A stretch of 7,904 nt of DNA from Cyclobacteriaceae bacterium (GTDB lineage: Bacteria; Bacteroidota; Bacteroidia; Cytophagales; Cyclobacteriaceae): positions 1 to 7,904 of the forward strand of contig JALWRJ010000043.1 in assembly GCA_026994125.1 (NCBI GenBank), written 5' to 3'. Of the stretch, positions 1 through 6,457 are shown in pieces. A program made the position numbers and the translations under genes. The notes under the pieces are model-generated. The model did no database searches and had not been told where the DNA came from. It saw only the letters and a program-made list of their open reading frames with translations. Every line of letters starts with the position of its first letter. Position 1 is the first letter of the stretch.

Positions 1-496
1 ATATAATTTTGTGGACATGCTGTCGCACGCACGTACCGACATGGCTATGGTTAAAGAACTAGCTCCTGACGAATCGGCCTACCGTTCGCTTACCAGTTCG
101 TGGTTTAGCCATTCGCCCTTACTGGAAGCTCTTAAAAAAATAAGCCAGCATGAGGCTACTTTAATAATAACTACCGATCATGGTACCATTCGGGTAAAAC
201 GCCCTTTCAAAATTATAGGCGATAAAAACACAAACACCAATTTACGTTATAAGCAAGGTAAAAATTTAAGCTTCGATGGCTCCGATGTGTTGGTAGCTAA
301 AGATCCCGAAAAATTTAAGCTACCTAAAACCAATGTTTCTTCATCGTATGTTTTTGCTTTAAAAGATCAGTTTTTTGCCTATCCTAATAATTTTAATTAC
401 TATGTAAAATACTACCGCGATACCTTTCAGCATGGAGGTGTGTCGCTTGAAGAAATGATAATACCTGTTATTTCATTAACTTCGCGCAATGGATAA
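1..496 (+). CDS. porX: PorX, T9SS response regulator with PglZ phosphatase domain (C-terminal part, 5' end off window)
   Basis: This is the 3' end of a gene open to the left edge; the first complete codon is at position 2 and reads in frame through a possible GTG at 11 that is internal, not a start. The roughly 164 visible residues match the end of PorX, a cytoplasmic protein with a receiver domain followed by a PglZ (alkaline-phosphatase superfamily) domain, which controls T9SS gene expression in Bacteroidota. Visible signatures are HARTDM and ELAPDESAYRSL near the start, TTDHG (the Asp-His metal-binding pair of the superfamily), NLRYKQGKNL, YPNNFNYYVKYYRDTFQHGG (a further metal-ligand His) and SLEEMIIP close to the C-terminus. 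The receiver domain lies outside the window, so its phospho-acceptor Asp cannot be checked. The last 8 bases overlap tsaE. Identification rests on family knowledge recalled for these motifs and is strong; only completeness is unknown. Confidence 0.92.
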   Translation, partial: YNFVDMLSHARTDMAMVKELAPDESAYRSLTSSWFSHSPLLEALKKISQHEATLIITTDHGTIRVKRPFKIIGDKNTNTNLRYKQGKNLSFDGSDVLVAKDPEKFKLPKTNVSSSYVFALKDQFFAYPNNFNYYVKYYRDTFQHGGVSLEEMIIPVISLTSRNG

Positions 497-929
497 CAAC
501 CCGGTACAAACTACCTTAACTTGCCATTCGCTCAACGAGCTGCCGGCTATTGCATCGCAACTAGTTAAATTTGCAAAATCCACTAAAGTATGGCTGTTTG
601 TGGGTAATCTTGGTGCCGGAAAAACAACTTTAATCAAAGAAATTTGTACATTTATGGGAGTAAAAGATGAGGTATCGAGTCCTTCTTTTGCTATTGTAAA
701 CGAATACGCAACCCCAAATGGGCACGTGTATCATATAGATGGCTACCGCTTAAAAAATGTGCAGGAAGCCATAGATATAGGCATGATGGAGTATTTTGAT
801 TCGGGAAGTTTTTGTTTTGTGGAATGGCCGCAGGTAGTAGAGCCCATTTTGCCTGAACAATTGTTGCTTATACGTATTAACACCCTGGAGAATGAACAAC
901 GAACTTACAACCTGGTAAGATATGAGTAA
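489..929 (+). CDS. tsaE: TsaE, tRNA threonylcarbamoyladenosine (t6A) synthesis ATPase
   Basis: A 146-residue cytoplasmic P-loop ATPase, a normal length for TsaE. With TsaB and TsaD it takes part in forming N6-threonylcarbamoyl-adenosine at position 37 of ANN-decoding tRNAs; its ATP hydrolysis resets the TsaBD complex. The Walker A loop is GNLGAGKTT at residues 39-47 (Lys45, Thr46). The SSPSF stretch at 63-67 is the switch-like motif of the family, HIDGYRL is at 82-88, and the Walker B-like FVEWP is at 110-114. All hallmark motifs are intact. The ATG at 489 overlaps the porX stop by 8 bases and the stop overlaps the next gene by 8 bases, so translation is probably coupled. No Shine-Dalgarno sequence precedes the start, as is usual in Bacteroidota. 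The start is supported by the family length and by the N-terminal distance to Walker A. Confidence 0.95.
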   Translation: MDNNPVQTTLTCHSLNELPAIASQLVKFAKSTKVWLFVGNLGAGKTTLIKEICTFMGVKDEVSSPSFAIVNEYATPNGHVYHIDGYRLKNVQEAIDIGMMEYFDSGSFCFVEWPQVVEPILPEQLLLIRINTLENEQRTYNLVRYE

Positions 930-2148
930 AGCGAAACAAAGCGGTTTTGAAAAACTGGCACGCGAAACCAGTTTGTACCCACAGGAACAACTGGCTGCAG
1001 TAAACGAGCAACCCAATACCTTGTTTATTGGTATGCCCAAAGAAATTTCGTTGCAGGAAAACAGAATTAGCCTAACCCCCGATGCGGTGGGAGTGCTGGT
1101 ACAAAATGGTCATAAAATTTGGGTTGAGTCCAAAGCAGGCTTAAAGGCCGGCTTTACCGACCAGGAGTATTCCGAAGCGGGTGCTGAGGTGGTGCCTACA
1201 CGCGAAGAGGTGTACCAGGCCAACATTATTTTAAAAGTGGAACCGCCCACTTTTAATGAAATAGATTTTTTTAAGCCCAATCAAATCATATTTTCAGCTT
1301 TGCAAATGGCTACACGTAATCAGGAATATTTTAAACGCCTAACGGCTAAAAAGGTGATAGCCATTGCGTACGAAATGGTTGAAGACAAGGTGGGTGGAAG
1401 ACCCATAGTGCGTGCCATGAGCGAAATAGCCGGCAATACCGTTATGCAAATAGCAGCCGAGTACCTGACCACCACCAATAGCGGCTTGGGTATTATTTTA
1501 GGAGGTATTACCGGAGTGCCCCCTACTAAAGTGGTTATTTTAGGGGCCGGTACGGTGGCTGAGTATGCTGCCCGGGCGGCTTCGGGGCTGGGTGCCGAAA
1601 TAATGATTTTTGATAACCATATTTACAAACTTCGCAGAATTAAACACGCCCTTAGTTTTCAGGTATTTACCAGTACCCTCGATTCATCGCACCTGGCCAA
1701 TGCCCTAAAAGATGCGGATGTAGTAATTGGTGCCCTCCGCCCCGAACGTGGTGGCAATAAAATGGTGGTTACCGAAGAAATGGTGCAGTCTATGAAAGCC
1801 GGTGCCGTTATTATTGATTTAAGTATAGACCATGGCGGTTGTGTAGAAACCTCTGAACTAACCACACACGAGCTGCCTGTTATCGAAAAATATGGGGTGA
1901 TTCACTACGGAGTGCCCAATATTACCTCAAGGGTAGCACGTACGGCTTCGTATGTATTAAGCAATATTTTTACACCCACCTTGCTGCGGTCGGCTACCGA
2001 GGGCAGTTTAGAGGATATGATTTATAACCACCGTTGGTTTTTAAATGGAGTGTATGCATACAAAGGAAGCATCACCAACAGGTTTATTGCGCAAAAATTT
2101 AACCTTCCATTTAAGGATTTATCCTTGGTAATGGCAGCACGTATGTAA
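922..2148 (+). CDS. Alanine dehydrogenase-like NAD-binding protein (Ald/PntA-N superfamily), catalytic Lys and His replaced
   Basis: A 408-residue protein of the alanine dehydrogenase / transhydrogenase-alpha N-terminal family; Bacteroidota homologues are normally annotated alanine dehydrogenase (L-alanine + NAD+ to pyruvate + ammonia). The catalytic fold starts at FIGMPKEIS (residues 35-43), preceded by an extension of about 33 residues absent from classical enzymes of about 370 residues. Arg48 matches the pyruvate-binding Arg15 of Mycobacterium tuberculosis Ald. The dinucleotide loop is [10 protein letters not shown] (208-217), with Asp231 at the end of the next strand, favouring NAD over NADP. 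SIDHGGC (301-307) gives Asp303, the equivalent of Asp270. By eye alignment, Lys75 is replaced by Glu107 (KVEPP) and the catalytic His96 by Gln128 (SALQMA). The activity is therefore uncertain, although the fold is not. A shorter start (TTG at 1021) would give classical length, but ATG 922 is preferred because it overlaps tsaE by 8 bases and the extension looks family-typical. The stop overlaps yidD by one base. Confidence 0.85.
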   Translation: MSKAKQSGFEKLARETSLYPQEQLAAVNEQPNTLFIGMPKEISLQENRISLTPDAVGVLVQNGHKIWVESKAGLKAGFTDQEYSEAGAEVVPTREEVYQANIILKVEPPTFNEIDFFKPNQIIFSALQMATRNQEYFKRLTAKKVIAIAYEMVEDKVGGRPIVRAMSEIAGNTVMQIAAEYLTTTNSGLGIILGGITGVPPTKVVILGAGTVAEYAARAASGLGAEIMIFDNHIYKLRRIKHALSFQVFTSTLDSSHLANALKDADVVIGALRPERGGNKMVVTEEMVQSMKAGAVIIDLSIDHGGCVETSELTTHELPVIEKYGVIHYGVPNITSRVARTASYVLSNIFTPTLLRSATEGSLEDMIYNHRWFLNGVYAYKGSITNRFIAQKFNLPFKDLSLVMAARM

Positions 2149-2387
2149 TGAAGAAGAAAGATACACCCATACGAACCTTTCGTAAAATAGCTACCGGGCC
2201 CATTTTGTTTTACCAGTACGCTATTTCACCGTTATTGCCCTCATCGTGCCGTTATACCCCCACCTGCTCGGAATACAGCAAGCAGGCTATATTAAAATAT
2301 GGGCCCCTTAAAGGCGGCAAAATGGCACTCAAGCGTATTGCCAGTTGCCACCCGTGGGGGGGCAGTGGTTACGACCCGGTACCCTAA
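2148..2387 (+). CDS. yidD: YidD, membrane protein insertion efficiency factor
   Basis: A 79-residue protein, full length for YidD. This small, probably membrane-associated factor assists YidC-dependent insertion of inner-membrane proteins; its exact biochemical role is not settled. Diagnostic motifs are all present: [19 protein letters not shown] at 22-40, SEYSKQAI after it, GG at 56-57, and the C-terminal [13 protein letters not shown] at 67-79. Cysteines are at 34, 40 and 67, the conserved set. A hydrophobic stretch (about 17-30) could act as an amphipathic or membrane-inserting helix; basic residues cluster at the N-terminus. The ATG shares its A with the TAA stop of the preceding gene, so expression is probably by termination-reinitiation. 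yidD often neighbours rnpA and yidC in other phyla; here it sits at the end of the porX-tsaE run instead. Confidence 0.95.
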   Translation: MKKKDTPIRTFRKIATGPILFYQYAISPLLPSSCRYTPTCSEYSKQAILKYGPLKGGKMALKRIASCHPWGGSGYDPVP

Positions 2388-2423
2388 ATGTTTTACCTAT
2401 ACTTTTAATACCCAAAATTAGAT

Positions 2424-2431
2424 TATATTTG
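2424..2431 (+). promoter_or_regulatory. Candidate Bacteroidota -7 promoter box (TATATTTG)
   Basis: The octamer TATATTTG fits the Bacteroidota -7 consensus TAnnTTTG exactly. A weak -33 candidate, TTTT at 2403-2406, lies 17 bases upstream instead of the preferred TTTG. The box ends 4 bases before the ATG at 2436, so transcription would begin at or within a few bases of the start codon. That would give a leaderless or nearly leaderless mRNA for the small CxxC protein. It lies in the 48-base gap after yidD and would let this gene be expressed independently of the upstream operon. Chance occurrence in AT-rich sequence is possible. Confidence 0.5.
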
Positions 2432-2435
2432 CCGT

Positions 2436-2681
2436 ATGGTTACTCGAAAAAAAACCGCCTCATTTTTAGCATTGTTCTTGTTAACAATTTCTAGTGCCTG
2501 GGCGCAATGTGCTATGTGCCGGGCTACCCTCGAAACCAATGTGAGCAATGGCAACCAGGAACACCTGGCTTCTACCTTAAATTTTGGGATTTTATACTTA
2601 TTTGTAGCTCCTTACCTTTTAGTAGCTGTGGTGGGTTATGTGTGGTATAAGCAAAGCAGGAAAACCAGCAAAGCTTCGTAG
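2436..2681 (+). CDS. Small exported membrane protein with CxxC motif, function unknown
   Basis: An 81-residue protein with a basic N-terminus (MVTRKK), a hydrophobic core (about 8-20) and a likely signal peptidase I site AWA|Q after residue 23. The mature chain opens with QCAMC (Cys25, Cys28). The residue before Cys25 is Gln, so this is not a lipobox. One further transmembrane helix spans about 50-71 and is followed by a basic tail (KQSRKTSK), predicting the N-terminus outside and the tail in the cytoplasm. About 25 residues separate the Cys pair from the membrane. I recall small CAMC proteins of this design as conserved hypotheticals in Bacteroidota, but I know no function. The Cys pair could bind metal or form a disulfide, which is inference only. 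It lies 48 bases after yidD. An A8 run covers codons 4-7. The ATG is fixed by the signal-peptide layout. Confidence 0.85.
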   Translation: MVTRKKTASFLALFLLTISSAWAQCAMCRATLETNVSNGNQEHLASTLNFGILYLFVAPYLLVAVVGYVWYKQSRKTSKAS

Positions 2682-2708
2682 GCTTTTAGGGTGTGCAATT
2701 AAATATTT

Positions 2709-2728
2709 TACCTAAACCAGGGTAGGTA
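2709..2728 (+). other. Small inverted repeat in the gap before the kinase gene
   Basis: TACCTA at 2709-2714 pairs perfectly with TAGGTA at 2723-2728 around an 8-base loop, giving a 6-bp hairpin. No T-run follows directly, so it is not a convincing terminator alone. It could be an operator-like palindrome or chance. Confidence 0.3.
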
Positions 2729-2733
2729 CATGT

Positions 2734-2762
2734 AAGGCGAGCAGCCTTTGAACTACTTTTTT
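2734..2762 (+). terminator. Weak candidate intrinsic terminator after the CxxC protein gene
   Basis: AAGGC at 2734-2738 pairs with GCCTT at 2744-2748 around a 5-base loop, and a T6 run follows at 2757-2762. The stem is only 5 bp and the T-run begins 8 bases after it, so this is a poor match to a canonical Rho-independent terminator. Its placement 50-80 bases downstream of the stop at 2681 and ahead of the next transcription unit is the main argument for it. Confidence 0.3.
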
Positions 2763-2797
2763 AAGTGCTTGCTAAAGGAACTAACAAATAACTCTAC

Positions 2798-2805
2798 TAT
2801 ATTTA
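2798..2805 (+). promoter_or_regulatory. Candidate -7 promoter box (TATATTTA) for the kinase gene
   Basis: TATATTTA matches seven of the eight positions of the pattern TAnnTTTG, differing only at the last base. It ends 7 bases before the TTG start codon at 2813, so a transcript would begin close to the start. No good TTTG -33 box stands at the right spacing; the nearest TTG, at 2769-2771, is 26 bases upstream, which is too far. The 131-base gap makes a promoter here likely in principle, but this exact box is tentative. Confidence 0.35.
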
Positions 2806-2812
2806 ACCCACG

Positions 2813-5800
2813 TTGAAAAAGCATGGAATTGTATGGAGTGTTTTGGGCATATTATTGCTTGCCCTGCTGGTGCGCTGGTGGGTAGAAGAACAATTTGCGC
2901 TGCCTGCTCGAAACTATCAATACTTGGCACAAAAAATTAAGACTGAACTGAGCCGGCAAGAACAAGACCTTGCACCCCTTATTGCAACTTTGAAGCGCGA
3001 ACAATCCACCTTGCCCGCTGCCATGCCTCAAGCTTCTTATCCATATTTTTTATATAAAAACGACAGGTTAACCTATTGGACATCAGGTGCTTGGGTGCCC
3101 CCATCCGAAGTAAGTGAAACTCCCTATAGGTATGTAGAAAACAGCTATGGCAAATTTTTGGTTAGCGTATGGACGGCTAAGAAAGGTATCCATCCCTGGA
3201 AACTCATTAGTTATATTCCTTTATACCGTAAATACGGTGTTACAAATGATCTTATACAATCAGGAATAAACCCGACCCTGGGTAAAAAGGGATTAGTAAG
3301 TTTTTCCGACCCACAAGGAGAGAAAGGTAGTTTTGTAGTCCGGGTAGCCGGTGTTCCTCTGGTTCAGATTAAGCTAAAACAAGGCTATAAGCCATCCATC
3401 GTAAAACCTATTACTTACATCGATTTCGCATTATTGATATTACAAATTACCTTGTTTATATTGCTGTTTGCCAAAGCCACCCGTTGGAAACCCGGATTTG
3501 AAATCCTCTTTATTTTGGCCGGTTGGGCTTATTTTAAAGTGAGCTTACCCTGGCTAGAAGGAATTACGGATTTTGCGGCTATCAATGTATTCGATTCTCG
3601 CTACTATGCAGTATCCTGGTTTGAGCAATCGCTGGGCGATTTATTACTAAACACCCTCTTTATTGTATTAATTGCCTTTAGAATTAGGATTTGGGTACGC
3701 CATAAAGCATTGCTACGCGTGTTTGTGCAACCGGCTCATACCTGGCAAAAGCAAGTCTGGCTGGTGTGTTTGTTAATGCTTACTTTTTGGATTTTAAATT
3801 ATCCTTATTTTCAGCTTCGATCTATTTACGAAAACTCACAAATTTCGATTGATATTACTTCTGGTTTAGCTAGTGGATGGTTGCGTGTGGTAACCTTGGG
3901 CATTGTTGTATTGGTAAACCTGGCCACCTTTATTTTATACCACGTAGCAGTACGTCAGGTTACTAAATTTACCCCCACGGTTGGTATGTTTATCCGTAAC
4001 CTTGCCTGGGCTACCCTGCTGTTTGTGGGCTTAAGCTATGTGGCCAATATGCCTTTTGCTAATTTATGGTGGCTTAATATTGTGTTGCTGAGCCTCATCT
4101 GGTATTTCGATTGGGCGCAGTCGCTAGACAGAGCCACTTACCAACGTTTTTTTTATATTGTAGTTTTTTTTATTGTGGTTGCCGGGGTTAATGCCTATGT
4201 AATTGTTCGGTTAGAAACAGCAAAAAAAACGGACACTATGCAAACCATTTTAACCAAAAAAATGGCGCATTCCGATCCGTTTGCTGAATTTTTGTTGTCC
4301 GAATCTTTAACCGAACTGGCTTCCGACCCCTTTATTGTAGCGCGCTTATCCACTCCCTTTTTATCTAAGCAGGCCATTATTAATAAAATTAAATTAGTGT
4401 TTCTTAATTCTTACCTTTCCGGTTACGAACAAAAGGTTACATTATTTGATAGCCGGGGAAAGCCCATATATCATGCCACCGATTCTTCCTCTATTTTTGA
4501 GCAACTGCAGCATTTAAATACCCCACAAAATAGTACAGAATACCCTTCGGTGTTTAGAAAAAATGACGATACGCACTTGTTTGCCAAGCATTACGTGGGG
4601 TATGCATCCATTCAAAAGCATTCCAATGTAATTGGTTATGTATTTATTGAACTCATCGAAAAACAATTTTCATCTACTACTCCATATCCTTCCTTATTGC
4701 TGGATAACAGGTTTGTTGGCCGTAAGCAAAATAAAATGGGGATGGCCTATTATTATAAAAATGTAAAAATTAATGCGTTGGGTGCACAGGAATTTCCGGA
4801 TAGTTTGAAAATAACGGCTCCTAAGGGGTATGTGCAGCATAATACCTTATACGCTGTACGTGCCGAAGGGCAACGCGGTATGGTGGCCGCCTACCCTTGG
4901 AACACCTGGCAAAAGGCTGTGTCCAACTTTTCGTTTGTGTGGTTAATTACTTTGTTTCCCATCTTATTGGTGTGGTTTTTTATTCCTTTTGTGCGTAAAG
5001 GAAAGTTTAAATCATTATCCTACACCGAACGCATTATCTGGTACCTCAACCTGGCTTTTTTGCTTCCCTTAGTAGTGGTTACCTCGGTAACTTTCCGCTT
5101 GTTAGTTACTTCGTTCGAAGAAACCGAAGAAAGTGCCAATGCTGTGTTAGTAGAGCGGCTGGCAGCTCAACTCAGCGAATCGCTTGATTTATATTTGCAT
5201 AACAATACCACCCTGGACAAACTTATTGAAAGGGTAGAGGTACTGGCCGATAACACCCAGTTGGATATTAATGTATTTGCGCTTAACGGGCAGTTAATTT
5301 GCACTTCGCAACCGGGTGTTTTTAATAAGCAACTTTTACCACCTTATGCGAGCTATCCTGCTTTACAGCAAATCAAAAATCGAAAACTAAACCACTTGGT
5401 ACGCAACGAAACCATAGATGCCTTACAGTTTAACAATGCCTATGTAGGGGTTAAATCATCAGAATCGGGGGCGGTGCTGGGCATGGTATCGGTTCCATTT
5501 TTTAGCGATAACTCTAGCTTGGAAGAAAACAAGCGGCAAGCTTTTACCACCATTTTAAATGTATTTATTATGGTGCTGTTTGCAACTATACTGCTCACTT
5601 ATATTGCCGGCAACTGGCTTACCCGGCCTCTAAAAATAATTCGGGAAAAAATTCGGGGCACTACTTTTTCTGCTCCTACCGAGCCTATTCCATTGCAGTG
5701 GACCGATGAATTAGGAATGTTGGTAAAGGCATATAATCAAATGTTGGTTAAACTGGAAGCAAGTAAACAAGTCCTGGCTAAATCGGAGAAGGAAAAAGCC

Positions 5801-6457
5801 TGGCGTGAAGCAGCACAGCAGGTGGCACACGAAATTAAAAATCCGCTAACGCCCATGAAACTTACCTTGCAGCGCTTGTTCTCAAAAATTAAGCAGGGTA
5901 AACTGGTGGTAACCGATTTGGAACCATCGCTGCAAAGTATATTGCAGCAGGTAGAAACCTTAAACACCATTACCTCTTCGTTTAGCGAGTTTGCCAAAAT
6001 GCCGACCCCAATGCTTAAAAAGGTAGAATTGAATCTGCTAATCCAACAAGCGGCCGATTTGTTTAAAAGTGAACCCTTGGTGCAAATTAAGTTACATTTA
6101 TGCGCTCAAAAGGTATATAGCTTGGTGGATGAAGCGCTTTTTACACGGGTTCTTACCAACTTACTGCTCAATGCCAAGCAGTCGGTGCGTGCCGGGCAGG
6201 CCTACGTACAAGTAATGCTTACTTCTCAGGTGGTTGGTACTTCTATATTGGTGCATATAAAAGATGATGGGCAAGGGATTCATGAAGCCATAGCCGATAA
6301 AGTGTTTATTCCTAAATTTACAACCAAAGAACAAGGCTCAGGTATTGGATTAGCTATGGCTCGGCATAGCATCGAAAGTATGAAAGGCACCCTTTCTTTT
6401 GTTTCTACACCTGGTAATGGAGCCACTTTTACTATTAGTTTACCTGTTACAGAATAA
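2813..6457 (+). CDS. NtrY-like multi-pass sensor histidine kinase (HAMP, HisKA, HATPase)
   Basis: A 1214-residue inner-membrane sensor kinase. The catalytic end is complete. A HAMP region follows the last membrane helix (LTRPL, about 936-985). The H-box is QQVAHEIKNPLTP with His1006 as phospho-acceptor, closest to NtrY-type kinases. The N-box has Asn1116 and Asn1120, the G1 box is DDGQGI (1151-1156), the F-box is IPKFTTK and the G2 box is GSGIG (1175-1179). About twelve hydrophobic segments are visible, near residues 5-22, 201-220, 228-247, 273-292, 313-331, 355-378, 393-411, 417-433, 446-465, 705-727, 740-764 and 911-933. They leave three likely periplasmic regions: about 23-200, 466-704 and 765-910. 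The last two contain CACHE/PAS-like strands (VTLFDSRGKPIYH; LDINVFALNGQLI). The signal is unknown and no cognate response regulator lies in the window. The start is TTG: an in-frame TAA stands at 2804-2806 and no in-frame ATG lies near. Its stop overlaps the next ATG by one base. Confidence 0.93.
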   Translation: MKKHGIVWSVLGILLLALLVRWWVEEQFALPARNYQYLAQKIKTELSRQEQDLAPLIATLKREQSTLPAAMPQASYPYFLYKNDRLTYWTSGAWVPPSEVSETPYRYVENSYGKFLVSVWTAKKGIHPWKLISYIPLYRKYGVTNDLIQSGINPTLGKKGLVSFSDPQGEKGSFVVRVAGVPLVQIKLKQGYKPSIVKPITYIDFALLILQITLFILLFAKATRWKPGFEILFILAGWAYFKVSLPWLEGITDFAAINVFDSRYYAVSWFEQSLGDLLLNTLFIVLIAFRIRIWVRHKALLRVFVQPAHTWQKQVWLVCLLMLTFWILNYPYFQLRSIYENSQISIDITSGLASGWLRVVTLGIVVLVNLATFILYHVAVRQVTKFTPTVGMFIRNLAWATLLFVGLSYVANMPFANLWWLNIVLLSLIWYFDWAQSLDRATYQRFFYIVVFFIVVAGVNAYVIVRLETAKKTDTMQTILTKKMAHSDPFAEFLLSESLTELASDPFIVARLSTPFLSKQAIINKIKLVFLNSYLSGYEQKVTLFDSRGKPIYHATDSSSIFEQLQHLNTPQNSTEYPSVFRKNDDTHLFAKHYVGYASIQKHSNVIGYVFIELIEKQFSSTTPYPSLLLDNRFVGRKQNKMGMAYYYKNVKINALGAQEFPDSLKITAPKGYVQHNTLYAVRAEGQRGMVAAYPWNTWQKAVSNFSFVWLITLFPILLVWFFIPFVRKGKFKSLSYTERIIWYLNLAFLLPLVVVTSVTFRLLVTSFEETEESANAVLVERLAAQLSESLDLYLHNNTTLDKLIERVEVLADNTQLDINVFALNGQLICTSQPGVFNKQLLPPYASYPALQQIKNRKLNHLVRNETIDALQFNNAYVGVKSSESGAVLGMVSVPFFSDNSSLEENKRQAFTTILNVFIMVLFATILLTYIAGNWLTRPLKIIREKIRGTTFSAPTEPIPLQWTDELGMLVKAYNQMLVKLEASKQVLAKSEKEKAWREAAQQVAHEIKNPLTPMKLTLQRLFSKIKQGKLVVTDLEPSLQSILQQVETLNTITSSFSEFAKMPTPMLKKVELNLLIQQAADLFKSEPLVQIKLHLCAQKVYSLVDEALFTRVLTNLLLNAKQSVRAGQAYVQVMLTSQVVGTSILVHIKDDGQGIHEAIADKVFIPKFTTKEQGSGIGLAMARHSIESMKGTLSFVSTPGNGATFTISLPVTE

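Noticed and set aside
11..13. GTG at 11 as the start of a short separate gene
   Set aside because: The frame is open upstream to the edge (codons from position 2), and the sequence is the interior of a PglZ domain, so the gene starts outside the window.
750..1040. 96-codon open frame on the - strand across the tsaE / ald-like junction
   Set aside because: It lies entirely under two well-supported + strand genes and its translation has no recognisable motifs or plausible neighbours.
2447..2454. A8 tract in codons 4-7 of the CxxC protein as a phase-variation site
   Set aside because: It encodes the basic Arg-Lys-Lys part of the signal peptide, and A-runs of this length are common in this AT-rich sequence; there is no independent support.
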